This document shows positions 24,969 to 34,822 of a stretch of DNA of 64,000 bases, piece by piece (positions within the stretch are counted from its first letter, which is position 1; each line of letters starts with the position of its first letter). The translations under genes and the position numbers were made by a program. This DNA comes from Halomonas sp. (GTDB lineage Bacteria; Pseudomonadota; Gammaproteobacteria; Pseudomonadales; Halomonadaceae), in the NCBI RefSeq assembly GCF_014859505.1, contig NZ_JACUUD010000001.1, forward strand, positions 26,110 to 90,109, written 5' to 3'. The notes beneath the pieces are model-generated. The model had not been told where the DNA came from. It saw only the letters and a program-made list of their open reading frames with translations, and searched no databases.

Positions 24969-27604
24969 TTGCGCTTGTCCTCCACCTGCCAGCGGTGGCC
25001 GTCGAAGGTGGCCTTCCATCCGGTGGTCTTGCCCTCCTCGTCGGTCATCACGAACTGCTCCTTGGCCTTGCGCGAGAAGCGGATCTGCGCCGGGCGGCCA
25101 TCCGGATCCTCGCTGGGCGCGTCGAGCAGGTAGCGATACTTCTCGGGAAGCTCCTCGGCGTGGGCCTTGAGCTCGCGGACCAGCGGCGGGCGGGTCTCGC
25201 GGTTCTTGGGGAACTTGCTCGCCGCCAGGAACAGGCCGCTGGCCCCGTCGCGCAGCACATAGTGGTCATCGACCTTCTGGCACTCGAGCTCCGGCATGTC
25301 GATGGGGTCCATCTTGGGCGGCGCCACCTCGCCGCTGCGCAGCAGCTTGCGGGTGTTCTTGCACTCGCTGCTGGTGCAGCCGAAGTACTTGCCGAAGCGC
25401 CCGGACTTGAGCTGCATCTCGCTGCCGCACTTGTCGCACTCGATGGTCGGGCCGTCATAGCCCTTGATGCGGAACCTGCCCTGCTCGATCTCGTAGCCGT
25501 CGCAGTCCGGGCTGTTGCCGCAGATATGCAGCTTGCGGGTCTCATCGATCAGGTAGCTGTCCATGGCGGTGCCGCACTTTGGGCAGCGGTGCTTGGCCCG
25601 CAGGGCATCGGTCTCGGCCTCCTCGTCGGCGTCGGCGGCCACCGCCTCCTCGCCGGGCAGCAGGTCGATGGTGGTCTTGCAGCGCTCCTTGGGCGGCAGG
25701 TTGTAGCCTGAGCAGCCCAGGAAGACCCCGGTGGAGGCGGTGCGGATCTGCATCTTGCGCCCGCAGCTGGGGCAGTCGATGTCGGTGGGCACCGGCTGGT
25801 TGGGGCGCATGCCCGCCTCGCTCTCGGCCTCCGCGAGCTCCTTCCTGAACTCGGCATAGAAGGCGTCGAGCAGCGCGCGCCAGTTGCGCTCGCCCTCCGC
25901 CACCTCGTCGAGGCCATCCTCCATGCGCGCCGTGAAGGAGTAGTCCATCAGGTCGGGGAAGGACTCCTTGAGGCGCTCGGTGACGATGTCGCCGAGCTTC
26001 TCGGCATAGAAGCGCCGGTTCTCCAGCTTGACGTAGCCGCGGTCCTGGATGGTGGAGATGATCGAGGCATAGGTGGAGGGCCGACCGATGCCGCGCTTCT
26101 CCAGCTCCTTGACCAGGCTCGCCTCGGTGTAGCGGGCCGGGGGCTTGGTGAAGTGCTGCAGCGGGTCAAGGGACGCCAGGGTCATGGGAGTGCCCTCGGC
26201 GAGATCCGGCAGCGACTGGTCCTCGTTCTTGCCGGCCGGCTTCATCACGCGGGTGTAGCCGTCGAACTTGAGCACGCGGCCCTTGGCCTTGAGCTCGTAG
26301 CCGTCCACCTCCACGGTCAGGGTACTGGAGAGATACTCGGCCGGGGTCATCTGGCAGGCCACGAACTGGCGCCAGATCAGCTCGTAGAGCCGCTCGGCGT
26401 CGCGCTCCATGCCGGCGAGCTCGGTGGCACGCCGCCCCACGTCGGAGGGACGGATCGCCTCGTGGGCCTCCTGGGCGCCCTCCTTGCTGGAGTAGCGGTT
26501 GGGCCCCTCCGGCAGGTAGCGCGGTCCGAACTCCTCGCCGATGAACTCGCGCACTGTCTCCACCGCATCCTTCGACAGGTTGGTGGAGTCGGTACGCATG
26601 TAGGTGATATAGCCCGCCTCGTAGAGGCGCTGGGCCAGGGTCATGGTCTTCTTCACCGAGAAGCCCAGCCGGCCGCTGGCGGCCTGCTGCAGGGTCGAGG
26701 TGATGAAGGGCGCGTTCGGCTTCGACCGCGTGGGCTTGTCTTCCCGCGCGCTGATGGCGAGTGACGCCTGCCTCAGCGCGGCGATGCGCTCCAGGGTCTC
26801 GGCCTCGGAGGTGGGCCGGAAGGCCTTGCCGTCCTGGCGCACCAGCTCGAAGCGCACCGGCTCGCCGTCGGCCCCCTCGGCCCGCGGGACCAGGTCGGCA
26901 TGGACGTCCCAGAACTCCTCGGGCACGAAGGCGCGGATCTCGCGCTCGCGCTCGACGATCAGACGCATGGCCACCGACTGGACGCGGCCGGCCGAGAGGC
27001 CCCGGGCGATCTTGGCCCACAGCAGCGGCGAGAGCATGAAGCCGACCACCCGGTCCAGGAAGCGCCGCGCCTGTTGGGCCTCGACCCGCGGGATGTTGAG
27101 GGTGCCGGGGTCCTTGAACGCCTCCTGGATGGCGTTCCTGGTGATCTCGTTGAAGACCACGCGCTTGTAGCGCGCGTCGTCGCCGCCGATGGTCTCGCGA
27201 AGGTGCCAGGCGATGGCCTCTCCCTCGCGGTCGAGATCGGTGGCGAGATAGACGGTGTCGGCCTTCTGGGCCAGTTTCTGGAGTTCGGCGACCACCTTCT
27301 CCTTGCCCGGCAGGATCTCGTAGTGGGCCTCCCAGCCGTGCTCGGGGTCGATGCCCATGCGCCGGATCAGTTGCTCCCGGGACTTGCGCTTCTTGTACTC
27401 GACTTTCTCGTCCGGCGACATCTTGCGGGTCAGCGCGGCCTGACGCGCGCGCTCCTTGGGATCCGAGGCCGCCTTGCCCGCGCCGCTGGTCGGCAGATCA
27501 CGGATGTGACCCACGCTCGACTTCACGATGAAGTCGTTGCCGAGATACTTGTTGATCGTCTTGGCCTTGGCGGGCGACTCGACGATGACCAGTGACTTTC
27601 CCAT
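24965..27604 (-). CDS. topA: DNA topoisomerase I
   Basis: A type IA topoisomerase of 879 residues that relaxes negative supercoils. The Toprim domain opens '[19 protein letters not shown]'; the active-site Tyr is in '[14 protein letters not shown]' (about residue 320). The C-terminal region has three four-Cys zinc ribbons ('CPSCGRKM', 'CPKCGTAM', 'CDKCGSEM') and a further basic domain, the Pseudomonas/Halomonas arrangement. I start at ATG 27604, preceded by GGAG, since the protein begins '[10 protein letters not shown]'; the track adds seven spurious residues. It is followed by the coupled DUF6586 gene. Confidence 0.95.
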   Translation of the reverse strand: MGKSLVIVESPAKAKTINKYLGNDFIVKSSVGHIRDLPTSGAGKAASDPKERARQAALTRKMSPDEKVEYKKRKSREQLIRRMGIDPEHGWEAHYEILPGKEKVVAELQKLAQKADTVYLATDLDREGEAIAWHLRETIGGDDARYKRVVFNEITRNAIQEAFKDPGTLNIPRVEAQQARRFLDRVVGFMLSPLLWAKIARGLSAGRVQSVAMRLIVEREREIRAFVPEEFWDVHADLVPRAEGADGEPVRFELVRQDGKAFRPTSEAETLERIAALRQASLAISAREDKPTRSKPNAPFITSTLQQAASGRLGFSVKKTMTLAQRLYEAGYITYMRTDSTNLSKDAVETVREFIGEEFGPRYLPEGPNRYSSKEGAQEAHEAIRPSDVGRRATELAGMERDAERLYELIWRQFVACQMTPAEYLSSTLTVEVDGYELKAKGRVLKFDGYTRVMKPAGKNEDQSLPDLAEGTPMTLASLDPLQHFTKPPARYTEASLVKELEKRGIGRPSTYASIISTIQDRGYVKLENRRFYAEKLGDIVTERLKESFPDLMDYSFTARMEDGLDEVAEGERNWRALLDAFYAEFRKELAEAESEAGMRPNQPVPTDIDCPSCGRKMQIRTASTGVFLGCSGYNLPPKERCKTTIDLLPGEEAVAADADEEAETDALRAKHRCPKCGTAMDSYLIDETRKLHICGNSPDCDGYEIEQGRFRIKGYDGPTIECDKCGSEMQLKSGRFGKYFGCTSSECKNTRKLLRSGEVAPPKMDPIDMPELECQKVDDHYVLRDGASGLFLAASKFPKNRETRPPLVRELKAHAEELPEKYRYLLDAPSEDPDGRPAQIRFSRKAKEQFVMTDEEGKTTGWKATFDGHRWQVEDKRK

Positions 27605-27794
27605 AGTGCTCCACTGAAAGTGCACGGCGTGGACCTCGAGTCCTCGCCTGACAATGCCATACCGCCCTGATTCGGCGGGCGAAAAATGCGCCTACCCTAC
27701 CCCAGCGTCCCTTGTCGCGCCAGTGGGAGCCTCGGGTTGGCGCTTACTGACCCTAGACCGCACTCTTGCGACAGGGCAAGCCTGACGTCAATGA

Positions 27795-27828
27795 CAGCGC
27801 CCCCGCCACCGGAGTGGCAGGGGCGCTG
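27795..27828. terminator. Hairpin downstream of the DUF3141 gene
   Basis: Inverted repeat CAGCGCCCCCGCCAC / GTGGCAGGGGCGCTG with one mismatch and a 4-nt loop, just past the DUF3141 stop codon. There is no clear U-tract, so factor-independent action is uncertain. The rest of the 246-bp gap up to topA holds the topA leader; nothing else is evident. Confidence 0.5.
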
Positions 27829-27850
27829 CTGGGGTCGTGCCGGGCCTGGA

Positions 27851-30310
27851 TCAGCGCTTGCTGCCACCCGGCTTGCGACGCGGGGCCGGCGTCCGGCGGC
27901 GCGGTGCCGCGGCCTTGGCGGCAGGTTCCTCGGCCTTGGCGGCGGGCTGCTCGGCCTTGGCGACGGGTTCCTCGACCTTGGCGACGGGCGCCTCGGCATT
28001 CGCCGCCGGCTGGGACTCCATCAGGCCCTCCAGGTCGCTCAGGGCCAGGCGCTGGGCCTCGGCCTGGCTGCCGACCCATTCCTGGGCCTCGGCACGCGCC
28101 TGGGCCTCGAGGATCGGCGCCTGGTCGATGGCCTGCTCGAAGAGCCCCCGCACCCGGGCCAGGCGCTCGGTAGAGTGCTCGGAGAGCTCACCGCTGGCCG
28201 CCAGCACGTGCTCGATGTGCCAGAGGTGGCCAGCGATCTGCTCCGCCGTCTGCCCCTTGAGCAGTTCGGGCAGTGCCTCTACGGCCGCCTCCCGGTCGAG
28301 CTTGAGGATGAAGAACTGTTCGCGCATCAGCCGCTTGAAGTCCCCCACGGTGAGCTGAGGCTCCAGCTCGGCATGAGTGGCTCGCAGGCGCTTGAAGTTG
28401 CGCTCGTCGGTGGAGGGCGCCCCCCCCAGCACGAAGATCAGCGCACGGATCACCGCCTCGTGGCTGCCACCTTCGGCGACCTGCTCGCTCAGTTCGGCCT
28501 GGCGACGCGCGATGAAACGGCGATGCTCAGGCTCTGACCCCGGACGGCGACGATGCACGTGGGCATCACCGCCCAGGCCCACCAGGGACTGCAGGAGTGG
28601 CTGGCCGTAGACATCCAGGAAGAGCCGTTCGGTGGCACCGTCGCGCAGGTCACGCCAGGCGTTGAGGCTGCCGGTGACCTGGCTGGAGGCGATCGACTCC
28701 AGTACCCGGAAGAGGTTGTCCTCGTCCACCGGGTGACGATCGGCGCGAATCTTGTCGGCCAGCACCGGGATCGCATTCATCAGCGGGTTGCGGTCGGAGA
28801 AGAGGCGATAGCCCATCCGGTTGGGATGCATGCGACGCATCCAGTGAGCCGATTCGGGTGTGGCCATACCGCGCACCCAGGGCTGCAGGAAGAGCCGATA
28901 GAGGCCCAGGTTGATCTCGGACAGCCGCGCCACGGTGGCGAAGCGGGTATCGTCCTCGGGGCTGTGCTGCACCACCTGGTCGAGCTCCTCGATGCTGCGC
29001 GAGGTGAACTCCAGCAGGTAGTCCCGCTCGATCAGCTCGGCGTCATCGCGCTGGGCGGCATCGGACACGGTGGTCTCGTAGAGCCCCGGGGGCAGCACGT
29101 CGATATAGTCCATGTTGGCCGTGAACTCGGCGTGCTCCTTGCGGGAGACGCTGCCCGACACGAAGATGCCCAGATGCCCGGTGGTGTCATGCACGCAGTA
29201 GACGATGGTCTGCTCGCTGGCCACGATGTCATCGACGTCTTCATAGAGGTCGCGCACCCAGCCCAGCGCCTGGGGCGGCGGGGTGATGTCATCGCCCTTG
29301 GAGCAGAACACCACTACCGGCGAGCGCAGGTTGCGCAGGTCGATGCGCCGACCATCGGAAGTCACCAGCTGGGCGGTGGAGAGACGGTTGCCGACGAAGA
29401 GGTTGTCGACGATGTACTGGATCTCGTTGCCGCCGAGCACCACGTGGCCGCCCCACCAGCGCTCGAACTCCAGGTAGCGGCTGGCCTCGGTGTCGATGTT
29501 GGCATAGAGGCGATACTGCTTGGTCCAGAAGGTGTTGGCCGGATTGAGGTTCTCGAAATTCTGCACCAGCCAGGCGCCGTCGAACTGACCATCTCCCAGG
29601 TCGCTGAACAGGGAGGTCATCCAGCTGCCGCCGCTCATGCCCCCGGCGTAGCGCATCGGGGCATTGCCGCGCTGGCCGGCCCAGTAGGAGAGCGGCGCAC
29701 CGGCGATCAGGATCGGCCCGAACAGGTCGGGCTCCAGTGACGCCGCCATCATGATCTGCCAGCCGGCCTGGCAATTGCCCACCACCATGGGTTTCTCGGC
29801 CCCGCGCTCGCTGTGGAGGCGATTCACATGGCGCAGGAAGGCGATCTCCGCCTCCACCACGTCTTCCACGCTCTGACCCGGCTCCGGGTAGGGCAGAAAG
29901 CCGATGAAGTAGCAGGGGTGGCCGGCACGCAGGGCCACGCCCAGCTCGCTGTCGGGTTTGAAGCCGCCGATGCCCGGGCCATGACCGGCGCGGGGATCGA
30001 CCACCACGAAGGGGCGCATCTGCGGGTCGGTGGGGTATCCCGCGGGAGGCAGGATACGCAGCAGTTCATAGTTGACCGGACGCGACAGGTCGCGGCCGTC
30101 GATCAATACCTCGGCATCGAAGCCCAGCACGCTGGGCTTGGTCTGCTCGATGTGTTCGAGGTACTGGTTGCCACGCTGGCGCATCACATCCATGTAGAGC
30201 ACGCTGCGCTCGAAGGCATCCAACCAGTAGCGGCCCGCCGCGCGTCCGAACCCGAAGGGGTCGAGCAGCGTCACCACGGGGGCCGGGGGAGTCGGCATCG
30301 GAAGATTCAT
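27851..30310 (-). CDS. DUF3141 protein (PhaC-like alpha/beta hydrolase) with phasin/histone-like tail
   Basis: An 819-residue DUF3141 protein, related to polyhydroxyalkanoate synthases. The nucleophile-elbow region reads 'VGNCQAGWQ' (about residue 175), with Cys where PhaC has G-x-C-x-G-G; further PhaC-like parts are 'GAPLSYWAGQRG' and 'FCSKGDDITPP' and 'HDTTGHLGIFVSG' (candidate acid and His). The C-terminal ~60 residues are low complexity: four 7-residue repeats of the type 'AKAEEPA' and a very basic end ('PRRRTPAPRRKPGGSKR'), like the tails of PhaF phasins. A role at PHA granules or in PHA mobilisation is inferred. No phaC, phaA or phaB gene is adjacent. Confidence 0.85.
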   Translation of the reverse strand: MNLPMPTPPAPVVTLLDPFGFGRAAGRYWLDAFERSVLYMDVMRQRGNQYLEHIEQTKPSVLGFDAEVLIDGRDLSRPVNYELLRILPPAGYPTDPQMRPFVVVDPRAGHGPGIGGFKPDSELGVALRAGHPCYFIGFLPYPEPGQSVEDVVEAEIAFLRHVNRLHSERGAEKPMVVGNCQAGWQIMMAASLEPDLFGPILIAGAPLSYWAGQRGNAPMRYAGGMSGGSWMTSLFSDLGDGQFDGAWLVQNFENLNPANTFWTKQYRLYANIDTEASRYLEFERWWGGHVVLGGNEIQYIVDNLFVGNRLSTAQLVTSDGRRIDLRNLRSPVVVFCSKGDDITPPPQALGWVRDLYEDVDDIVASEQTIVYCVHDTTGHLGIFVSGSVSRKEHAEFTANMDYIDVLPPGLYETTVSDAAQRDDAELIERDYLLEFTSRSIEELDQVVQHSPEDDTRFATVARLSEINLGLYRLFLQPWVRGMATPESAHWMRRMHPNRMGYRLFSDRNPLMNAIPVLADKIRADRHPVDEDNLFRVLESIASSQVTGSLNAWRDLRDGATERLFLDVYGQPLLQSLVGLGGDAHVHRRRPGSEPEHRRFIARRQAELSEQVAEGGSHEAVIRALIFVLGGAPSTDERNFKRLRATHAELEPQLTVGDFKRLMREQFFILKLDREAAVEALPELLKGQTAEQIAGHLWHIEHVLAASGELSEHSTERLARVRGLFEQAIDQAPILEAQARAEAQEWVGSQAEAQRLALSDLEGLMESQPAANAEAPVAKVEEPVAKAEQPAAKAEEPAAKAAAPRRRTPAPRRKPGGSKR
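27913..27996 (-). repeat. Four 21-bp tandem repeats in the DUF3141 tail
   Basis: Plus-strand units of the form CCTTGGCGGCAGGTTCCTCGG, four in a row, in frame, encoding the 7-residue Ala-Lys-Glu-Pro repeats. Copy number could vary between strains by slippage. Confidence 0.85.
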
Positions 30311-30373
30311 CGCGAGCTCCTGGCATTGCGGTCAGAGGAAAGGGGACATCAGGCCGTGGAAAATCCACGGCTT

Positions 30374-30391
30374 TTGCTGCATCGCAATATA
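30374..30391 (-). promoter_or_regulatory. Dyad and possible -10 upstream of the DUF3141 gene
   Basis: TTGC-TGCATC-GCAA (30374-30387) overlaps a minus-strand TATATT (30386-30391), about 75 nt before the DUF3141 start codon. It is the only AT-rich patch of this gap. No convincing -35 was found. The TGC/GCA dyad loosely recalls PhaR-type sites, which is inference. Confidence 0.3.
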
Positions 30392-30437
30392 ACGCAATTT
30401 CGACACCTCTGCGAGTGAAAACTCCGTGACAGGGGCG

Positions 30438-31385
30438 CTATTCGTCGCTCGGCGGACCCATCAGCGAGACGGCTTTTTCCACGCCGAGCAGTTCCTCCAG
30501 GCCCCGCCGGCCCCGCCGCCAGGCCTCCTCGGGGGTGCGCCCCCAGGCCGTGAGTCGCACCTCGCCCCCCGTCTCGGGAGCGCGATCCAGGCGCAGGCCG
30601 GGCCCGCCGCTGATGCCGGCCGCCGTCTCGGGAACGCAGCGCCACTGCAGGGCATGCCCGCGGGGGGCCAGGGCCGCCTGGCGATCCCGCAGCCGGTCGC
30701 CGGCGGCCAAGCGCAGCTGGACCACCACCGGATCCAGGCCGGTGAGCACTTCGTCAAGCGACTCGCGACCGGTCAGCCCGGGGCGCATCTCGCAGAATCC
30801 CAGTTGATTCTCCTGCAGCGCAAATCGCAGGGTCACAAGCCCGATCAGCTCAAGCCCGGCCAGCCCCTGCACCGCGAGCTGGCCGAGGTAGGCGCGCCGC
30901 TCGGGCGTCAGCCAGGTTACCGGGGCTCGCACCTGAGCGCTGCCGAGTGGCTCCCTTACCGCCAGCCAGCGCACCCGGGCGAGCCGGTCGCCGAGCACCG
31001 CCAGCTCGACCTGCCGCCCGGGCACGCCCTCCTCGGCCAGGGGGACACCCGCCTCGCGCAGCAGGGCCCGGGCCGCGGCACCATCCTGCATGGCCTCGAT
31101 CAGCGCCAGCCGAGGCCCCACGAAGGGAAGCCCGCCGGCCAGGCAGGCCCTGGCCAGGGCGAGCTGACGCCGGGTGTCGGCTTCACCGGGATGCAGCGCC
31201 GTGCAGCCGGCACTCAGAGCGCGCGCCACCAGGGCCTCGGCGGGCTCGTCGGGGGTGGTGGCGCCCAGGCAGGCCAGACCCAGCTCGGCGGCGGCCTGGC
31301 GTACCCGCAGGCCGGCCAGCCCCACGGCGGCCAGGGCGATCCGCGGCGGCGGCTGGCCCGCCCCGGGAAGGGTGAAGGTGCTCAT
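30438..31385 (-). CDS. Degenerate, lid-less biotin carboxylase-like protein
   Basis: A 315-residue AccC paralogue that can be aligned directly to the intact AccC at 58.3 kb. The N-terminal Rossmann-like part ('RIALAAVGLAGLRVRQAAAE'), the 'ALHPG' and 'FVGPR' motifs, and the 'GRQVELAVLGD' and 'CEMRPG' regions correspond to AccC. The whole ATP-grasp B subdomain (AccC about 130-205, with its Gly-rich loop and Lys159 equivalent) is absent, Lys116 is replaced ('MQDGAAA' for 'MGDKVCA'), and '[12 protein letters not shown]' has become 'CEMRPGLTGRES'. It cannot be a normal carboxylase. AAGGAGG precedes the ATG and the frame is intact, so it is probably a functional pseudoenzyme rather than a dead gene. 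It is divergent from a LysR gene. Confidence 0.72.
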   Translation of the reverse strand: MSTFTLPGAGQPPPRIALAAVGLAGLRVRQAAAELGLACLGATTPDEPAEALVARALSAGCTALHPGEADTRRQLALARACLAGGLPFVGPRLALIEAMQDGAAARALLREAGVPLAEEGVPGRQVELAVLGDRLARVRWLAVREPLGSAQVRAPVTWLTPERRAYLGQLAVQGLAGLELIGLVTLRFALQENQLGFCEMRPGLTGRESLDEVLTGLDPVVVQLRLAAGDRLRDRQAALAPRGHALQWRCVPETAAGISGGPGLRLDRAPETGGEVRLTAWGRTPEEAWRRGRRGLEELLGVEKAVSLMGPPSDE

Positions 31386-31485
31386 GGCACGGTTGCCTCC
31401 TTGGCGATGGCCCCGGCGGGGCCGGCAGTGCTAGCATGGATCACAGACCGACAGGAGGCCGACGGCGCCCATCCGGCAAGTGATC

Positions 31486-32469
31486 ATGACCACTCCCAAG
31501 CTGCTCAACAAGCTGACCTTTCGCCAGCTGCAGGTGTTTCAGGCGGTACACGACCAGCACTCCTACTCCCGGGCGGCCGAACAGCTGGGCCTGACCCAGC
31601 CCGCAGTCAGCGCCCAGGTCCGCCAGCTGGAACAGGCGCTGGGCCAGCCGCTGTTCAAGTATGCCGGCAAGACCCTCCACGTGCTGCCGGCAGCGGATGC
31701 CCTGGCGGCCTCGGTCCGCGCCATCTTCGGCCAGGTCTCGCGGTTGCAGATGGCGCTCTCGGACATGTCCGGCACCATCCGCGGCGAGCTCAACCTGGCG
31801 GCGGTCTCCACCGCCCAGTACGTCGTGCCCCACCTGCTGGCGCGCTTCCGCGCCCACTACCCCAACGTCCAGGTTCGGCTCAAGGTGTGCAACCGCAGCC
31901 AGGCGCTGGAGCGCCTGGCCGAGTGCCGCGACGACCTGGTGATCATGGCCCGGGTGCCGGAGGATCGCGACCTGGTCTTCATGCCGATCCTCGACAACGA
32001 GATGATCCCGCTGGTGTGGCCCGGTCACCCGCTGCTCCAGGCGAGCTCGCCCACCCTGGAGGACTTCGCCCGCCACTACGTGCTGATGCGCGAGCCCGGC
32101 TCCGGCGTGCGCAGCGCCTTCGAGGAGCTGGCCGCCGCCCAGGACGTGAGCCTGGCCCACCGCATCGAGCTGGGCACCAACGAGGCCGTCAAGCAGGGGG
32201 TGATGGCCCAGCTGGGGGTGGCCGTGCTGCCGCGCCTGGCGGTGCGCCTGGAGCTTGCGGCCGGGCTGCTGGAGGAGCTCGCCCTGCCCGGGTTTCCGCT
32301 GCGCCACTCCTGGTGCACCGTCTATCCACGGGAGCGCTTCCCCACCCCGGTCACCGAGCTGTTCCTGCGCTTCGTGCGCGAGCACCTGGCGGAGTTCCAC
32401 GCCCACTTCCAGGCCCCGCCCCGCCCGCTGCCCAACCACGATGTGGTCTGCCTGCCGCTGTCGAACTGA
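31486..32469 (+). CDS. LysR-family transcriptional regulator (CbbR/CysB-like)
   Basis: A 327-residue LysR-type regulator. The N-terminal winged helix-turn-helix contains 'FQAVHDQHSYSRAAEQLGLTQPAVSAQVRQLE' (short core 'SRAAEQLGLTQPAVSAQV'); the C-terminal part is a two-lobed ligand-binding domain. Proteins opening 'LTFRQLQVF' are close to CbbR/RbcR and related carbon-metabolism regulators; the ligand is unknown. GTG 31480 (track) and ATG 31486 are both possible; neither has a strong RBS. It is divergent from the lid-less biotin carboxylase gene, which is a likely target because LysR proteins usually control a divergent neighbour. Confidence 0.85.
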   Translation: MTTPKLLNKLTFRQLQVFQAVHDQHSYSRAAEQLGLTQPAVSAQVRQLEQALGQPLFKYAGKTLHVLPAADALAASVRAIFGQVSRLQMALSDMSGTIRGELNLAAVSTAQYVVPHLLARFRAHYPNVQVRLKVCNRSQALERLAECRDDLVIMARVPEDRDLVFMPILDNEMIPLVWPGHPLLQASSPTLEDFARHYVLMREPGSGVRSAFEELAAAQDVSLAHRIELGTNEAVKQGVMAQLGVAVLPRLAVRLELAAGLLEELALPGFPLRHSWCTVYPRERFPTPVTELFLRFVREHLAEFHAHFQAPPRPLPNHDVVCLPLSN

Positions 32470-32667
32470 ACACGACCTTCTCCCGGGTCATGGCGGAAGC
32501 CGGCATCACCCACGCGGCGATGCCCAGGCTCCGCAACTATGGTAAATTATCGGGCCGATACCCAGTAACCATCAGCGCGCCCCGCGGCTCTGACCCCTTG
32601 CCGGCAAGCCTGTCTGCAAGGAGCGTACAGGATCTCCGAGGCGGGCCGAGCGAAGGGGCTCACACCC

Positions 32668-33723
32668 ATGAGCGACAGCACCTCGAAACACGTCCCCAGC
32701 GGCGAGAAGTTCCGCACCCAGCACGGCTTTGCCGCCATCAAGGACGGCATCAAACAGCGCCGAGAACCGGAGGAGCAGGCCGCCGACCCGGGCCGCAAGC
32801 CCAGGTGGCTGCGCGCCCAGATTCCTGGCGGCGAGCGCTTCGAGGCCGTCAAGCGCAACGTCAGCGAGCATCGCCTGAGCACCGTGTGCGCCGAGTCACA
32901 CTGCCCCAACATGGGCGAGTGCTGGAGCAACGGCACCGCCACCATCATGCTGATGGGCTCGGTGTGTACCCGCGCCTGCCGCTTCTGCGCCGTGGACACC
33001 GGCAACCCCGGCGGCTGGCTGGACGCCGAGGAGCCGGCCAACACCGCCAGGTCGGTGGAGCTGATGGGGCTGCGCTACGTAGTGCTCACCTCGGTGGACC
33101 GCGACGACCTGGACGACGGCGGCGCCGCCCACTACGCGGCCTGCATCCGCGCCATCAAGGCCAACACCCCCGAGGTGGTGGTGGAGGCGCTGACCCCGGA
33201 CTTCGACGGCGTCCACGCCGCCATCGAGCAGGTGGTGGACTCCGGCCTGGAGGTGTTCGCCCAGAACGTCGAGACCGTGGAGCGCCTCACCCGTCGGGTG
33301 CGCGACCCCCGCGCCGGCTACCGCAAGACCCTGGACGTGCTGGCCCACGCCAAGCGGCACAAGCCGGGAGTGCTCACCAAGACCAGCCTGATGCTGGGCC
33401 TCGGCGAGAGCGATGAGGAGATACTCGCCACCTTCGACGACCTGCGCGAGATCGGCGTGGATATCGTCACCCTGGGTCAGTACCTGCGCCCCACCCGCAA
33501 CCACCTTGCGGTGGAGCGCTGGGTCTCCCCCGAGGAGTTCGAGCGCTACCGCCAGATCGGCCTGGAGAAGGGCTTCATGGAGGTGGCCGCCGGGCCGCTG
33601 GTGCGCTCCAGCTACCGCGCCGACCGGGTGTTCGAGAAGAACAACCTGGGCCTGGCCGCACCGGCCGCGGTGCCCGGCCAGGCGCACGACCCGGACCGCA
33701 TCGATGCAGTCAACGTGGGATAA
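32668..33723 (+). CDS. lipA: Lipoyl synthase
   Basis: A 351-residue radical SAM enzyme that inserts two sulfurs into octanoyl chains on lipoyl domains. Both iron-sulfur sites are present: the auxiliary-cluster Cys ('[12 protein letters not shown]', about residues 75-86) and the radical SAM CxxxCxxC ('CTRACRFC', about 101-108). The N-terminus is long and basic, as in gammaproteobacterial LipA. It converges with lipB, rather than following it as in E. coli or Pseudomonas. The 198-bp gap before it has an AT-rich patch GGTAAATTATC that may hold the promoter. Confidence 0.95.
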   Translation: MSDSTSKHVPSGEKFRTQHGFAAIKDGIKQRREPEEQAADPGRKPRWLRAQIPGGERFEAVKRNVSEHRLSTVCAESHCPNMGECWSNGTATIMLMGSVCTRACRFCAVDTGNPGGWLDAEEPANTARSVELMGLRYVVLTSVDRDDLDDGGAAHYAACIRAIKANTPEVVVEALTPDFDGVHAAIEQVVDSGLEVFAQNVETVERLTRRVRDPRAGYRKTLDVLAHAKRHKPGVLTKTSLMLGLGESDEEILATFDDLREIGVDIVTLGQYLRPTRNHLAVERWVSPEEFERYRQIGLEKGFMEVAAGPLVRSSYRADRVFEKNNLGLAAPAAVPGQAHDPDRIDAVNVG

Positions 33724-33735
33724 CAGGCACAAGGG

Positions 33736-33773
33736 GCGAGGAAGCGAGGAAACCCTAGTCCCTCGTTCCTCGC
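33736..33773. terminator. Bidirectional hairpin between lipA and lipB
   Basis: GCGAGGAA-G-CGAGG pairs with CCTCG-TTCCTCGC (13 bp with one bulge). It contains the lipB stop codon, so the last lipB codons are part of the stem. Confidence 0.6.
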
Positions 33774-34450
33774 GCCTCGTTACTGACTATTTCGCGCCCC
33801 AACTCCCATGCCAGGCATTCGGCCAGGCGCTCCCCCACCACCACCACGTCCGGGCACTCCTCCACCAGGTCCGCCAGGCGAGTCATCGCCATGCCGGCAT
33901 AGCCGCAGGGGTTGATGCGCTGGAAGGGTGAGAGGTCGCCGTCTACGTTGAGCGCCACCCCGTGGAAGCTGCCGCCCCGACGGATGCGCAGCCCCAGCGA
34001 GGCGATCTTGGCCTCGCCCATACCCGTCTTCACGTAGACACCTGGCGCATCGGGGCGCGCCCGGGCCGCGACGCCATACTCCGCCAGCAGCGCGATCACC
34101 GCGTTCTCGAGCCCGCTCACCAGGTCACGCACGCCGAGGCGCGCACGGCGCACGTCGATCAGCGGATAGAGCACCACCTGGCCGGGCCCATGGTAGGTCA
34201 CCTGGCCGCCGCGGTCGGTCTGCACCACCGGGATATCACCGGGCATCAGCAGGTGCTCGGGCTTGCCCGCCTGCCCCTGGGTGAAGACCGGGTCGTGCTC
34301 CACCAGCCAGAACTGATCCGGCGTGTCGGCATCGCGAGTGTCGGTGAGCTCCCGCATCGCCTGCCAGACGGGGCTATAGGGACGACGCCCCAGGCGGTGC
34401 AGTTCGATGGGTGGCAGCGGCGCAGGCAGCTCGGAGGGGGCGGTGGCCAT
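33755..34450 (-). CDS. lipB: Octanoyl-[ACP]:protein N-octanoyltransferase
   Basis: A 231-residue enzyme moving octanoate from acyl carrier protein to lipoyl domains, the step before LipA. Family motifs '[18 protein letters not shown]' (about 80-97), '[23 protein letters not shown]' (core '[12 protein letters not shown]', catalytic Lys) and '[11 protein letters not shown]' (catalytic Cys in 'NPCG') are visible. ATG 34450 overlaps the ybeD stop codon. The last residues ('NEARGTRD') are encoded in the terminator hairpin and may be a species-specific extension. Confidence 0.94.
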   Translation of the reverse strand: MATAPSELPAPLPPIELHRLGRRPYSPVWQAMRELTDTRDADTPDQFWLVEHDPVFTQGQAGKPEHLLMPGDIPVVQTDRGGQVTYHGPGQVVLYPLIDVRRARLGVRDLVSGLENAVIALLAEYGVAARARPDAPGVYVKTGMGEAKIASLGLRIRRGGSFHGVALNVDGDLSPFQRINPCGYAGMAMTRLADLVEECPDVVVVGERLAECLAWELGREIVSNEARGTRD

Positions 34451-34761
34451 CACACCACCATGTGCACGCGGCCGGTGGCCTTGAGCTCCACGAACAGTGC
34501 CCGGAGCTGGGCCTCGCCGGTGGCGCGGATGGTCAGGCGTACCGACTGGAAGCGGGCGTTGCGGCTCTCCACTACCCGCAGGTCGATGGCGTCGAAGTGC
34601 GGATCGTGGCGACTCACCACCTGACAGACCATGGCGGCGAAATCCTCGGCGGCGTCACCCACCACCTTGAGGGAGTAGCGGCAGGGAAAGGTGATCCTGG
34701 GGGGCTTGCCGGCGACCGGCCGGCTCGGCACGCGCAGGTCGCGCAGGGAGTTGTCGTTCAT
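34450..34761 (-). CDS. ybeD: YbeD/DUF493 family protein
   Basis: A 103-residue cytosolic protein with an ACT-like ferredoxin fold in known members; it sits between the D,D-carboxypeptidase gene and lipB in many gammaproteobacteria. '[16 protein letters not shown]' and '[18 protein letters not shown]' match the family. Function is not established; a regulatory role is suspected from the fold. I start at ATG 34761 ('MNDNSLRDL'); the track start at 34842 includes the intergenic region. It overlaps lipB. Confidence 0.85.
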   Translation of the reverse strand: MNDNSLRDLRVPSRPVAGKPPRITFPCRYSLKVVGDAAEDFAAMVCQVVSRHDPHFDAIDLRVVESRNARFQSVRLTIRATGEAQLRALFVELKATGRVHMVV

Positions 34762-34822
34762 GGAGGTTCCAGCGGGTCGTGGATATGCCAGCATTTTACG
34801 CAACCCGCCGGAGAGAGACCAC

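Noticed and set aside
31386-31485. LysR binding site in the divergent gap
   Set aside because: No clear T-N11-A dyad stood out; the gap is too GC-rich to assign a site by eye.
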